Of a stretch of DNA of 64,000 nucleotides, positions 25,844-35,668 are shown piece by piece. The translations under genes and the position numbers were made by a program. This DNA comes from Paenibacillus sp. JCM 10914. Its GTDB lineage: Bacteria > Bacillota > Bacilli > Paenibacillales > Paenibacillaceae. The stretch covers positions 1-64,000 of the forward strand of contig NZ_BAZR01000015.1 of the NCBI RefSeq assembly GCF_001315105.1, written 5' to 3'. The notes beneath the pieces were generated by a model, which saw only the letters and a program-made list of their open reading frames with translations, was not told the DNA's origin and did not search any database. The stretch's first letter is position 1. Each line of letters starts with the position of its first letter.

Positions 25844-27982
25844 TTACTTGACTTCCCTGATTTTCAGCAGCTTGCTGGCCAAATCCGCATGCAGATTGAC
25901 ATCGATCCCTCTGTTCATCAGGGCGCTGCCGCTAATCGGCTCCTCGATATCCGTAACCTTGTAGAGCGAGTCGCTCTTCAGGCCGCGCAGATAAATTCTT
26001 GGAGACGGGTTCTGGAACTTTTGCGGGTGCATTAGGGCGAACAGCACGGACTCGCTCTGATCATGAGTCACATACTGAACGGCTGTTGTATTGCCTTTTC
26101 TAGGTGACAGCAGGCGGTATTGATTGCCCTTCTGAACGATATGGCGGATCGATTTGTATTCCTCGATCAGCTGCGTGGATTCGGCAAGCTCCTCTTCGCT
26201 CCATTGCGTCAGGTTGCCGCCGATGCCAAGGGAGCCCATCATGGACGAGTGGAAACGGTAGGCAACGGGAGCCGGACGGTTCTTCACCCATTTGGCCGAA
26301 TCTGCTACCCAGCACATCATCGTTTGCGCGTTGTAGGCGAGCGAATAGCCCTCCTGGATGAACAATCTTTCGTAAGGCTCCGTATTGTCGCTAGTCCAAA
26401 CTTCGTCTGTCAGCCTCATAATGCCCAGGTCGATACGTGCGCCGCCGCCGGAGCAGGATTCGAAGGCAACCTTCGGATGCTTCGCACGGAGACGTGCAAG
26501 AATGTCGTACAGACCTTGCACATGGCGGACCCAGATCTCTTTTTGAATTGCTTGAGGTGCATCCGGCCAACCCGGCTCACTGAAGGAGCGGTTCATGTCC
26601 CATTTGATGAAATCAATGTTATTTTCACTTAATAGATCATCAAGCATCTTGAAGATGAACTCCTGAACCTCAGGCTTGCTGACGTTCAAGACACACTGGT
26701 TGCGGCTCTCCGTACGCGGACGATTCGGGAAATGATAGATCCAGTCCGGATTTTTCCTGTATAGATCGCTGTCCGGGTTGACCATCTCAGGCTCGACCCA
26801 GATGCCGAACCTCATGCCGAGCGATTCGACTTTATCGATCAGCGGCTTCAGGCCATTCGGGAATTTCACCGGGTTTACGGTCCAGTCGCCGAGACCGGCA
26901 CGGTCGTGATGGCGCTCCCCAAACCAGCCGTCATCGACAACGAACAATTCGACACCGATAGCTGCCGCACGCTCTGCAAGCGCCATCTGGCCCTGCTCGG
27001 TTACGTCGAAATAAGTAGCCTCCCAGGAATTGTACAAGACAGGTCTTACTTGCTCTGCAATCGGCTTAGGCAGCACGTGGTTGCGCTGGTAGTCGTGGAA
27101 ATTACGGCTCGCCTGGCCAAAGCCTAGGCGTGTATAGCCGCCTACGAAAGCCGGTGTCTGGAAGGACTTGCCTCCCTCAAGATGCCAAGCAAAATCGAAG
27201 TCATGAATGCCTCCGGAAACCTGAAGCAGCTTGAATGGGTTATATTCCACGGTAATTTTCCAGTTGCCGCTCCAGCCTAGCGCGCCGAACCATACTTCGC
27301 CTTGATCCTCATCGGCTGTTCCGCGGTCAATAGCAAACCAAGGATTGGCTTGAGCGCCCGTGTTGCCGCGCCTGCTTTCCAAGGTTTTCTTGCCTGGCGT
27401 AATTTCATCCTGATAAATTTGTGTCTCTTCGATCCACTTGCCCCCAAGATGGGTCAAGCGATAACGGTCGCCTCTTGGCGTATGCCAGGATCCAGAGAGC
27501 GCTTGCTCAAGTGTAATCGGAGTTGTGCCGGTATTTTCAATAACGGCATACCGTTCAATGACATCATGCTCAGGGAACAACCGGTAATGCAAATGAACAA
27601 ATAGCGGATAAACGGTATCCTGTAATACGATGACAAGCTCATCTACTTGCTCGTTCTCAGTAATTTGATGCTCCTTATATACCAATCTGGTATCCCTTAC
27701 GTGATCGGAAAACGTTGCTTTCAGGCAAGGCTCATAATAGTACATGCCGCCCCATGCTGGATATTCAGGCTGGGTAATACCGCCTGACGGCTCGAAGGAA
27801 GAGTGATAGATAGCTGTATTTACATCCGGCAGGTCAGATACAAAAGGAAGTTTTGAACCGAAATACAGGTGCTGCAACGTTCCGTTCTTATCTACCCCCA
27901 GACCGTAAGACACATTTTTGCCTTGAAGCAGCCATCGGGATGTTTGCTTATCAAACAATATTGCCAATCTGATTCGCCCCAT
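25844..27982 (-). CDS. Alpha-galactosidase, glycoside hydrolase family 36
   Basis: Hydrolyses alpha-1,6-linked galactose from melibiose/raffinose-type oligosaccharides in the cytoplasm (no signal peptide). The 712-residue protein has the N-terminal beta-sandwich and the (beta/alpha)8 domain of GH36. The nucleophile Asp lies in IKWDMNRSFSEPG (about residue 461), ESCSGGGARIDLG is near 509, and the acid/base Asp is in TSDNTEPYERL (about 532). The N-terminus is uncertain: ATG 27982 has only a weak site, and an in-frame TTG a few codons later is possible. It is divergent from a LacI regulator, with shared operator-like palindromes between them. Confidence 0.92.
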   Translation of the reverse strand: MGRIRLAILFDKQTSRWLLQGKNVSYGLGVDKNGTLQHLYFGSKLPFVSDLPDVNTAIYHSSFEPSGGITQPEYPAWGGMYYYEPCLKATFSDHVRDTRLVYKEHQITENEQVDELVIVLQDTVYPLFVHLHYRLFPEHDVIERYAVIENTGTTPITLEQALSGSWHTPRGDRYRLTHLGGKWIEETQIYQDEITPGKKTLESRRGNTGAQANPWFAIDRGTADEDQGEVWFGALGWSGNWKITVEYNPFKLLQVSGGIHDFDFAWHLEGGKSFQTPAFVGGYTRLGFGQASRNFHDYQRNHVLPKPIAEQVRPVLYNSWEATYFDVTEQGQMALAERAAAIGVELFVVDDGWFGERHHDRAGLGDWTVNPVKFPNGLKPLIDKVESLGMRFGIWVEPEMVNPDSDLYRKNPDWIYHFPNRPRTESRNQCVLNVSKPEVQEFIFKMLDDLLSENNIDFIKWDMNRSFSEPGWPDAPQAIQKEIWVRHVQGLYDILARLRAKHPKVAFESCSGGGARIDLGIMRLTDEVWTSDNTEPYERLFIQEGYSLAYNAQTMMCWVADSAKWVKNRPAPVAYRFHSSMMGSLGIGGNLTQWSEEELAESTQLIEEYKSIRHIVQKGNQYRLLSPRKGNTTAVQYVTHDQSESVLFALMHPQKFQNPSPRIYLRGLKSDSLYKVTDIEEPISGSALMNRGIDVNLHADLASKLLKIREVK

Positions 27983-28285
27983 CTCATTAATTTAGTGAAT
28001 TTCACTTTAAGAGTATATGATATTTAAGTGAAAAAAGAAACGGATACTTAGGCAATACTGAATTTAACCTTGATAACAGGGTGTAAACAGGTAAAAATAA
28101 GGAGTTGTAAATTGTTATTGTCAAATGAAAGCGCTTTTGTTATGATGAAATTGCCAAAACGCAAACTATAGTATCACTGAAAATTCACTAAATGTTCTCG
28201 GAGGAAATTGCTCTGCTTTTGTCAAAGCCCCTAAAATAAACTAAAATATAACCGTATTTATTCAACTATAGACAGGGTGAAAAGC
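27983..28285. promoter_or_regulatory. Divergent control region: operator-like palindromes, cre and promoters
   Basis: Palindrome 1, AGTGAATTTCACT (27994-28006), lies next to the alpha-galactosidase start. A related motif in inverse orientation, TGAAAATTCACTAAA (28178-28192), precedes the LacI gene; both contain TTTAGTGAATTT on one strand. TGAAAGCGCTTTTG (28126-28139) is a good cre candidate with a perfect AAAGCGCTTT core. Rightward promoter: TTGTCA (28219-28224), 17 bases, TAAAAT (28242-28247). A leftward TTGACA (28119-28124 on the minus strand) with CTTATT is plausible. Confidence 0.6.
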
Positions 28286-29310
28286 ATGGCAACAATTCGT
28301 GATATTGCAAAGCTGGCGGGGGTATCCAACGTGACTGTTTCACGGGTATTGAACAAGGACAGCACGCTTTCCGTCTCCGATGAGACTAGGCAGCGTATCA
28401 TATCCATTGCAGAGGAATTAAACTATAAAACACCGCGTAACCGCAAGGCATCAGGCAAGAAGGATTTATCGAGCATCAAGATTGGAACGGTCATGTTTCT
28501 GACGGAAGATCAGGAAGAGGTGGACACCTATTTTTTATCTATCCGGCAGGGCATTGAGAAGGAATGCATGAAGCTCGGTATCAGTTCCACCAATATTATT
28601 AGAATGTCCCTGCTCAGCAATCCGGAGATGGATTTTGGGGATGCAGACGGGCTAATATTCATTGACCGATCATTCGATTTTACGGTAGAGCAAGCGAAGC
28701 AGGTCAAGAATGTGGTGTTCGTAGACTATTCGCCTGATGTTGAAACCTTCGATTCGGTGGTCATTGATTTTGAACGTGTAACCAGGCTGGCGCTGGAGCA
28801 TTTGGTCAGTCTTGGACATAGCAAAATTGGTTACATCGGAGGCTTTAGGACATACGGCAAGGATCAGCGGGAATATTATTTTGAGCGCTTGATGAAGGAA
28901 AAGGAACTTTACAATCCGGATTACATCTTCATAGGCGGATGGGGGACCCCTGAAGGCAACCGATTAATGAATGAAGCGATTGCGAAAGGAAATCTTCCAA
29001 CGGCCTTCTTCATAGCCAGTGATCCGCTGGCAATCGGAGCTATCCATGCTCTGAAGGAAGCGGGCATTCGTGTTCCCGAAGATGTAGCTATAGTAGCTTT
29101 AATGATATTGCCATTTCCGAATTTACGAGCCCGCCGCTCACAACCATCCGGATCCAAGCAGAGATGATGGGCAGAATGGCTGTGACGCTGCTCATTGACC
29201 AGATGGAAGGAAGAGATATTCCGATTGAAGTGACAGTGCCTGCCAAGCTGATTGTGCGCAGCAGCTGCGGGTCCCAACTGGCTTCAACAAAGGAGGTGAG
29301 TCCTATGTAA
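28286..29310 (+). CDS. LacI/GalR-family regulator (one-base frameshift near 29096)
   Basis: The N-terminal LacI helix-turn-helix (ATIRDIAKLAGVSNVTVSRVL) is followed by a periplasmic-binding-like sugar-sensing domain (IGTVMFL, SLGHSKIGYIGG, PTAFFIASDPLAIGAI). As read, the frame drifts after VPEDVAIVA. Adding one G at 29095-29098 (AGCT to AGGCT) gives VGFNDIAISEFTSPPLTTIR and runs to TAA at 29308-29310. That totals 341 residues, exactly the family length. ATG 28286 follows AGGGTG; the upstream in-frame GTG is less likely. It probably represses the divergent alpha-galactosidase and the downstream sugar operon. Confidence 0.88.
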
Positions 29311-29382
29311 GGTTGGTTTGATAAAGCTGAAAAATAAAGGGTCAAAAGTAATTAAAACTTAACGAGAGGTGCGTTTAAAAAA

Positions 29383-30789
29383 ATGAATAAAATGAAAACG
29401 CTTTCAATTATTTTTTTGGTATTCGCATTCATTTTCTCTCTTGCTGCTTGCAGCAATTCGTCAAAAACAGAACCAACGAACAAAGGCAGCGATACTGTCA
29501 CTGAAAGTAATGATAGCGCTGACAAAGGAAGTAATGTAAATAAACAGGAGGAAGATGATCCGGCTACTGAAGAAAAATACGATCTGGGCGGCAGAGAAAT
29601 CAAAATTTCCCACTGGTGGGATGGCACCCCGAATCCGGAAACACCTGAAGGGGAGAACGCACTGGAGATTCAGAAAAGGGTAGAGGAGAAATATAACGTT
29701 AAGATCAAATACATAGCCCAGGACCTTTGGGAAACGGCTGAGAAGCTTTCCTCCACAGTAATGGCAGGAGAGCCTTATGCTGATATCGTTTTTACGGCTC
29801 ACGTATTCCCTGAAGTCTTGATCAAAGGCGGATATGTCCTAGCTCTTGATGATTTCATGGACGTGAAGAAAGAAACTAAACTTTCCGATCTGATTATTAA
29901 TTCGGGAAGCTACGGCACCGGAAAAACTTATGGCTTCCTGTCTGGCATTCCTCTGTTTGATCAGACTGGCCTGTTTTACAATAAGCGGATTTTCCAGGAT
30001 GCTAACCTGCCAACGCCAACTGAGCTGCAGGAGCAAGGGAAATGGGACTGGGATGCGTTTGTTGATGCTGCTAAAAAGCTCACAATCAGCAAAAGCGGAA
30101 GCGGCAAAATTGATCAATGGGGCCTTACAGGATCGCAATTTGAAATCGCAAAACACTTGATTCACTCTAATGACGCCATGATTTATGATGAAACGGCTAA
30201 AAAAGTTACGCTCGATTCACCGAACGCAATTGAAGCTCTTGATATGCTGAACAAACTTTACAATGAGTACAAGGTTATTAAAAGGGATGAGGGCAACAGT
30301 TGGGAGGACCCTGCAAGGTACTTTAGAGAAGGTAAGGTTGCTATGTATCCGGGCGGTATGTGGGAAATTCCAAACCGTTTCCAAAACCAGATGGTAGATG
30401 AGTACGCTTTCGTACCATTTCCAAAAGGACCGAAAGCAAGCGACTTTATTATGGGTCAAACACAACTGCATGTTTATATGATTCCCAAGGGCGTTAAAGA
30501 CCCTAAAATGGTTTATAAAATTTGGGAAGATCTGCAGGACATCGACCATGTTGATGAAAATAACCGCACATCTGCCGAGTCCAGCTTCACTGATGAAGCA
30601 TCGGTAGAAAATGCGCTGAATACATTCAAAATTACGAAATTCGGGCGTTATGGCGCATTTGACTTCGAATCAAACGTGTGGGACCTGGTAAGAGATATTT
30701 CAGATTCCAAGGTTACGCCAGCTTCAGGCGTTGCCAAAGTGCTGCCAGCTATGCAGGCAAAAGTGGATAAAGTTTTAGAAAACGAGTGA
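29383..30789 (+). CDS. Extracellular sugar-binding lipoprotein (ABC solute-binding family 1)
   Basis: The 468-residue lipoprotein begins MNKMKTLSIIFLVFAFIFSL with lipobox LAAC, then a Ser/Thr/Glu/Asp-rich linker. A family 1 carbohydrate-binding domain follows (REIKISHWWDGTP..., VMAGEPYADIVF, YPGGMWEIPNRF). It captures an oligosaccharide for one of the permease pairs downstream. GAGAGGTG lies upstream of ATG 29383. A stable hairpin without a T run follows (30797-30843), a usual device for making extra binding protein relative to downstream genes. Confidence 0.9.
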   Translation: MNKMKTLSIIFLVFAFIFSLAACSNSSKTEPTNKGSDTVTESNDSADKGSNVNKQEEDDPATEEKYDLGGREIKISHWWDGTPNPETPEGENALEIQKRVEEKYNVKIKYIAQDLWETAEKLSSTVMAGEPYADIVFTAHVFPEVLIKGGYVLALDDFMDVKKETKLSDLIINSGSYGTGKTYGFLSGIPLFDQTGLFYNKRIFQDANLPTPTELQEQGKWDWDAFVDAAKKLTISKSGSGKIDQWGLTGSQFEIAKHLIHSNDAMIYDETAKKVTLDSPNAIEALDMLNKLYNEYKVIKRDEGNSWEDPARYFREGKVAMYPGGMWEIPNRFQNQMVDEYAFVPFPKGPKASDFIMGQTQLHVYMIPKGVKDPKMVYKIWEDLQDIDHVDENNRTSAESSFTDEASVENALNTFKITKFGRYGAFDFESNVWDLVRDISDSKVTPASGVAKVLPAMQAKVDKVLENE

Positions 30790-30796
30790 AGGTGAG

Positions 30797-30843
30797 GGTT
30801 AGTCAAATTCTTGTCGGGGAGCTACTCAGAGATTTGGCTAACC
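30797..30843 (+). promoter_or_regulatory. Intercistronic hairpin after the sugar-binding protein
   Basis: GGTTAGTCAAAT (30797-30808) pairs with ATTTGGCTAACC (30832-30843) with one G-T wobble. No T run follows, so it is more likely an mRNA-stabilising or partial-termination element than a full terminator. Confidence 0.55.
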
Positions 30844-30900
30844 TCCTACATACATTCAGTTAGACTAAAATTTTAAGCAAGGCAGGGGATAGTATTGAAA

Positions 30901-33790
30901 ATGCCTAAGGTATTGCGCATTGGACTCATAGCAGTGGTCCTGTGCTCCCTCATCATTCCCTTGGAAAGCGGCTGGCCAAGGACCAGTTATGTAAAGGCGG
31001 AATCAAGCCAAAATGATGAGCCTTTCAGGTCGATACGGTTGAAGAAAACAGCTATGACAGCTATTTGAAAAAGTATCAGAATGCAGCGAGACCGGACAAG
31101 AAAATCGTCATTGAGGGCGGTTCTTATACTCATTCCGAGGGCATGCAGCCGAAAAAGGTCAATGAGGCAGGCGGCAGACAGGGCAATTTTGTGGAAACAG
31201 GCGATACTGGGTCGATCAGCTGGGATATCACGGTTCCGGAGGACGGATTGTACAACATGTCGATCTGTTATTACACCGTTGAAGGCAAGGCTTCATCGAT
31301 TGAAAGGCTCCTACAAGTTGACGGTGAGTTGCCGTTCGCTGGGGCGAGAAGCTTTTTATTCCCGAGAATATGGATGAACGAGAAGGACAAGATTGAGCAG
31401 GATAACCGGGGAAATGATATCAGGCCCCGCCAGGTTGAGGTTTACGGATGGCAGGAGATGCCTTTCCGCGATTCTGAAGCTATTATGAAGAGCCGTATTC
31501 CTTTTATTTTTCGGCAGGCAAGCATACCATTACACTTGTTTCGTTGAAAGAGCCGGTTATTATTGACGCGATTGAAATTCGCCAGTTTGAGACGCTTCCT
31601 ACATATGAGCAGTTGAAGCAGCAGTATAAGGACAAGGGACTGAAAGAAACAAGCGGCGAAATGGTCAAAATTCAGGGTGAAGATGCCATATACAAATCAT
31701 CCCCAACGCTATATCCGATCACGGACCGTTCTAACCCGAATACCGAACCCCAATCGATCTCACAGATCCGCATTAATACAATAGGCGGAAATAACTGGAG
31801 AATGCCGGGGGACACCATAACGTGGAAAATCGATGTTCCGCAGGATGGGCTTTATAAAATAGCCCTTAAGAGCAGGCAGGAACTGCAGCGTGGTGTCTAC
31901 TCAACCAGAACGCTATGGATAGACAATGAGATTCCATTCCGCGAATTGAGAGAAATTCCGTTTAATTATTCGCGCGACTGGCAGATGGTCACGATCGGCA
32001 ATGATGACGAGCCTTACTTGTTCTATTTGACCAAGGGCACACACGAGCTGAAGCTTGAAGTCAGTCTCGGCTCGATAGCCCCGCTTATTCGTCAGGTGCA
32101 AGCAAGCATCTTGGAATTGAATGCGGTTTACCGGAAAGTATTGATGATTACAGGCGGAGTTCCTGACACATTCCGTGACTATAATCTGGATAAGAAAATT
32201 CCGGAAATGACAGAAGTATTCAGCAAGCAGAGCGAGATTCTGTATAAAGTATCCGATCAGTTGGTAGGAATCACCGGGGAAAAAAGCGACCGGGTCGCGA
32301 TTCTGACCAAGATGGCTTACCAATTGCAGGACCTAGCTGCTAAGCCGGAGACGCTCCAGACCCGTCTGGATTCATTTGAAGTGAATGTCGGCGGCCTCGG
32401 TACCTGGATTTTGCAAGTAAGAGAGCAACCGCTTGAAATTGATTATTTGGTTGTGGCTTCACCCGACCAGAAGCTGCCGAGTGCGGACGCCTCCTTCTTG
32501 AGCAATGTTAAGCATGAGGTAAATATGCTGTTCAGCTCCTTCTTTGTCGATTACAACAGTATTGGTAATTCTAGTGAGAATGAGCGTTCCGTGACCGTCT
32601 GGATTGGAACCGGCCGTGACCAGGCACAGGTCGTCAAGGCGATGGCCGACGATTCATTCACCCAGCAGACGGGCATCAGCGTAGATCTGAAGCTGGTCAA
32701 CCCAACCGTTCTCATGCCTGCGACATTATCCGGGCAGGGGCCTGATGTCGCCATGCAGATTGCTAACGATATTCCGGTTAACTACGGGATGCGGAAGGCG
32801 ATTGTCGATTTGACTCAATTTAAGGATTTTAATGAGGTTGCATCACGGTTCCGTGACAGTGCGGTAACGCCTTATAAATTTCAAGGATCCGTATTCGCTC
32901 TGCCGGAGCAGCAGGTGTTCCCGATGCTGTTTTACCGCAAGGATATTATCGAGGAGTTGGGCTTGAAGGTGCCGCAAACCTGGGATGATGTCTATGAGGT
33001 CATTCCGGTGCTCAAGAAGCATCATCTGGATTTTGCGCTGCCGCTTGCCGAGACGAACGGCGTGTCAACCCTCGAACCAAGCAAGGCGTTCGCGATGATG
33101 CTATACCAGCAGAACGGTTCCTTCTATAAGGATGACGGGGAGAAGAGCAACCTGGATTCCGAGCAGTCGATGCAGGCCTTCAAGAAATGGACGGACTTCT
33201 TCGCCAATTACAAGCTTCCGCTTCAGTTCGACCTGATTACCCGCTTTAGAACAGGTGAAATTCCGATGGCAATTACGGATTATACCTTCTATAATACACT
33301 GTCTGTTTCGGCGCCGGAAATTCGTGGTCTCTGGGATTTTGTCACCGTACCGGGAATTCCGCAAGCGGACGGCACGATCCGGCGTGATGTCTCAAGTGGC
33401 GGCACTTCTGTCATTATGATGGACCAGTCGAAGGATAAGGAAGCCGCTTGGGAGTTTATGAAGTGGTGGACGAGTAAGGATACCCAGGTCCGCTTCGGCC
33501 GGGAAATGGAAGGTTTGATGGGGGCTGCGGCCCGCTATCCGACAGCGAACATCGAGGCGCTCAAGGAGCTGCCTTGGCCGAGCCAGGATTATCAGAACCT
33601 GGAGCAGCAATGGCATTGGGTACAGGGGATCCCGGAAGTTCCGGGCGGTTACTATACAGGACGGAACCTGGATAATGCATTCAGGGAGGTCATCAATAAC
33701 AATACCCACCCGAGAGATGCGCTGTACGATTATGTGGAAGAAATCAACCGTGAGATTGAATTTAAACAAAAAGAAATCAATTTGAAATAG
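30901..33790 (+). CDS. Large extracellular solute-binding protein with N-terminal carbohydrate-binding-like domains (two one-base frameshifts)
   Basis: A signal peptide (IGLIAVVLCSLIIPLESGWP) opens the protein. Two repeats resembling carbohydrate-binding sandwiches follow, each with a VPxDGLY core (VPEDGLYNMSICYY; VPQDGLYKIALKSR) and a later VDGELPF/IDNEIPF. From about residue 575 comes a family 1 sugar-binding domain (ERSVTVWIGTGRDQAQVV, SGQGPDVAMQIAND, FREVINNN). The frame is broken at about 31026-31028 (loss of C in TTCCAGG) and at 31478-31481 (AGCT for AGGCT). Repairing both gives one 963-residue protein ending at 33790. Permeases follow directly. Confidence 0.82.
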
Positions 33791-33807
33791 AGCTCGAGGT
33801 GACCGAA

Positions 33808-34776
33808 TTGCAACAATCAGATGCATTACCCGCAAAAGTGAAGGGATCTTCGCAACAGACAATGCAGACAAAGCCGGGCAAATGGAAGCATATCAAGTTG
33901 GATTTCAAGCGCGACAAGCATCTCTACGTGCTAATCACCCCCTATATGCTGCTGTTCTTCATTTTTACTGTATTGCCGGTGGCGATCTCCATTCTGATCA
34001 GCCTGACCTATTTCAACTTGCTGGAATTCCCGCGATGGGCGGGCTGGTCGAACTATTCACGCCTGTTTTTGGATGATGACATCTTTCTGATCGCGCTCAA
34101 AAATACGTTGATTTTTGCTGTTGTCACAGGTCCGATCAGCTATGTGGCCTGTTTCATCTTCGCCTGGCTCATTAATGAGCTGCGGCCGAAGGTAAGGGCA
34201 TTTATGACACTGGTCTTCTATGCCCCGTCCATCTCCGGGAACGTCTATTTCGTCTGGCAAATTATGTTCTCCGGCGATGCCTACGGGATCGTTAACGGCT
34301 TTCTAATGAAAACCGGATTTATTAATGAGCCGATTCTGTGGTTCCAAGATCCGAAATATACGCTGACCATCATTATAATCGTTCAATTGTGGCTCAGTCT
34401 GGGTACCAGTTTCCTGGCGTTCATTGCAGGTTTGCAGACCGTTGACAGAACGCTGTTCGAAGCCGGGGCAGTAGACGGGATCCGCAATCGCTGGCAGGAG
34501 CTGTGGTACATTACCCTGCCGTCGATGCGTCCGCAGCTCATGTTCGGGGCCGTGATCCAGATAACATCCTCCTTCGCGGTAGCGGATGTGGCGATGAACC
34601 TCGCCGGCTTCCCAAGTGTGCAGTACTCGGCGCATACGGTCGTCACGCATTTGATCGACTACGGTACGATTCGCTTTGAGATGGGCTATGCCTCTGCCAT
34701 TGCGATGGTGTTATTCATTATGATGCTTGGCTCCAACTTGATTATCCAGAAGTTGCTCAGGAAGGTAGGTGACTAG
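33808..34776 (+). CDS. Sugar ABC transporter permease (UgpA/LplB family)
   Basis: A 322-residue permease with six membrane helices and the cytoplasmic EAA loop (LFEAGAVDGIRNRWQELWYI) that contacts the ATPase. The N-terminal cytoplasmic stretch is basic. I chose TTG 33808 because GAGGTGA sits at proper distance; GTG 33799 would overlap that site. It pairs with the next gene, which starts 5 bases after its stop. No ATPase gene lies in the locus, so a shared MsmK-type ATPase encoded elsewhere is inferred. Confidence 0.9.
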   Translation: MQQSDALPAKVKGSSQQTMQTKPGKWKHIKLDFKRDKHLYVLITPYMLLFFIFTVLPVAISILISLTYFNLLEFPRWAGWSNYSRLFLDDDIFLIALKNTLIFAVVTGPISYVACFIFAWLINELRPKVRAFMTLVFYAPSISGNVYFVWQIMFSGDAYGIVNGFLMKTGFINEPILWFQDPKYTLTIIIIVQLWLSLGTSFLAFIAGLQTVDRTLFEAGAVDGIRNRWQELWYITLPSMRPQLMFGAVIQITSSFAVADVAMNLAGFPSVQYSAHTVVTHLIDYGTIRFEMGYASAIAMVLFIMMLGSNLIIQKLLRKVGD

Positions 34777-34781
34777 GGTCC

Positions 34782-35650
34782 GTGAAGCTTGCATTTAGAT
34801 TAAGCGGCGAAAAAAGAATCAACCGTTCCTGGCAAGTCGACCTCCTGCTGTTTCTGTTGCTTGGCCTGTTTGGGGCATTCATGGCGATTCCTTTGGTTTA
34901 CATCATTAACAACGCTTTTAAACCACTGGATGAGCTGTTCCTGTTCCCGCCGAGAATTTTCGTGCGCAACCCGACGCTCAACAACTTCCCGGACTTGTTC
35001 CATCTGATGGCGAAGTCCTGGGTGCCATTTTCCCGCTATATTTTCAATACGGTGTTCATTACGCTGGCGGGAACGGTCGGACACGTTATTCTGGCTTCGG
35101 CGGCAGCTATCCGCTGGCGAAATACAAGTTCGGCGGCTCGAAGATGCTGTTTAGCATCGTCGTCTTGTCTTTGATGTTCTCTACGCAAGTGACAGCGATT
35201 CCGAATTACATCATCATGTCGTGGCTCGGATGGATCGATACGTATTGGGCGATTATTCTCCCGGCATTTGCTTATCCGCTGGGCCTGTACCTAATGAAGC
35301 AATTTATTGAGCAGATTCCGATGGCTCTGATCGAATCGGCCAAAATCGACGGGGCCAATGAATATCGCATCTTCTGGTCGATTGTAATGCCGCTTGTGAA
35401 GCCAGCCTGGTTTACGCTCATCATTCTACTGTTCCAGATGCTGTGGGCGACAGACGGCGGCAGCTTCATCTATAGCGAGGAGCTGAAGACGATGCACTTT
35501 GCCATGGGACAGATCATACAAGGCGGTATTGCCCGTGCAGGTGTGGCAGCAGCAGTAGCACTGCTGTTGATGATTGTTCCGGTGGTTTTGTTCGTCATTA
35601 CCCAGAGCCAGATCATTCAGACGATGGCATCTTCCGGAATTAAGGAATAA
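34782..35650 (+). CDS. Sugar ABC transporter permease (UgpE/LplC family; one-base frameshift near 35106)
   Basis: Second permease of the first pair. The frame begins with GTG 34782 (MKLAFRLSGEKRINRSW) and breaks after HVILASAAA. The next frame continues YPLAKYKFGGSKMLFSIVVL to 35650, including the EAA-type loop ALIESAKIDGANEYRIFW. Adding one base at 35105-35108 (AGCT to AGCCT) gives a continuous 289-residue protein of the normal length with six helices. A sequence error is likely. Confidence 0.87.
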
Positions 35651-35668
35651 GGCGGGAGGAGAGGTAAG

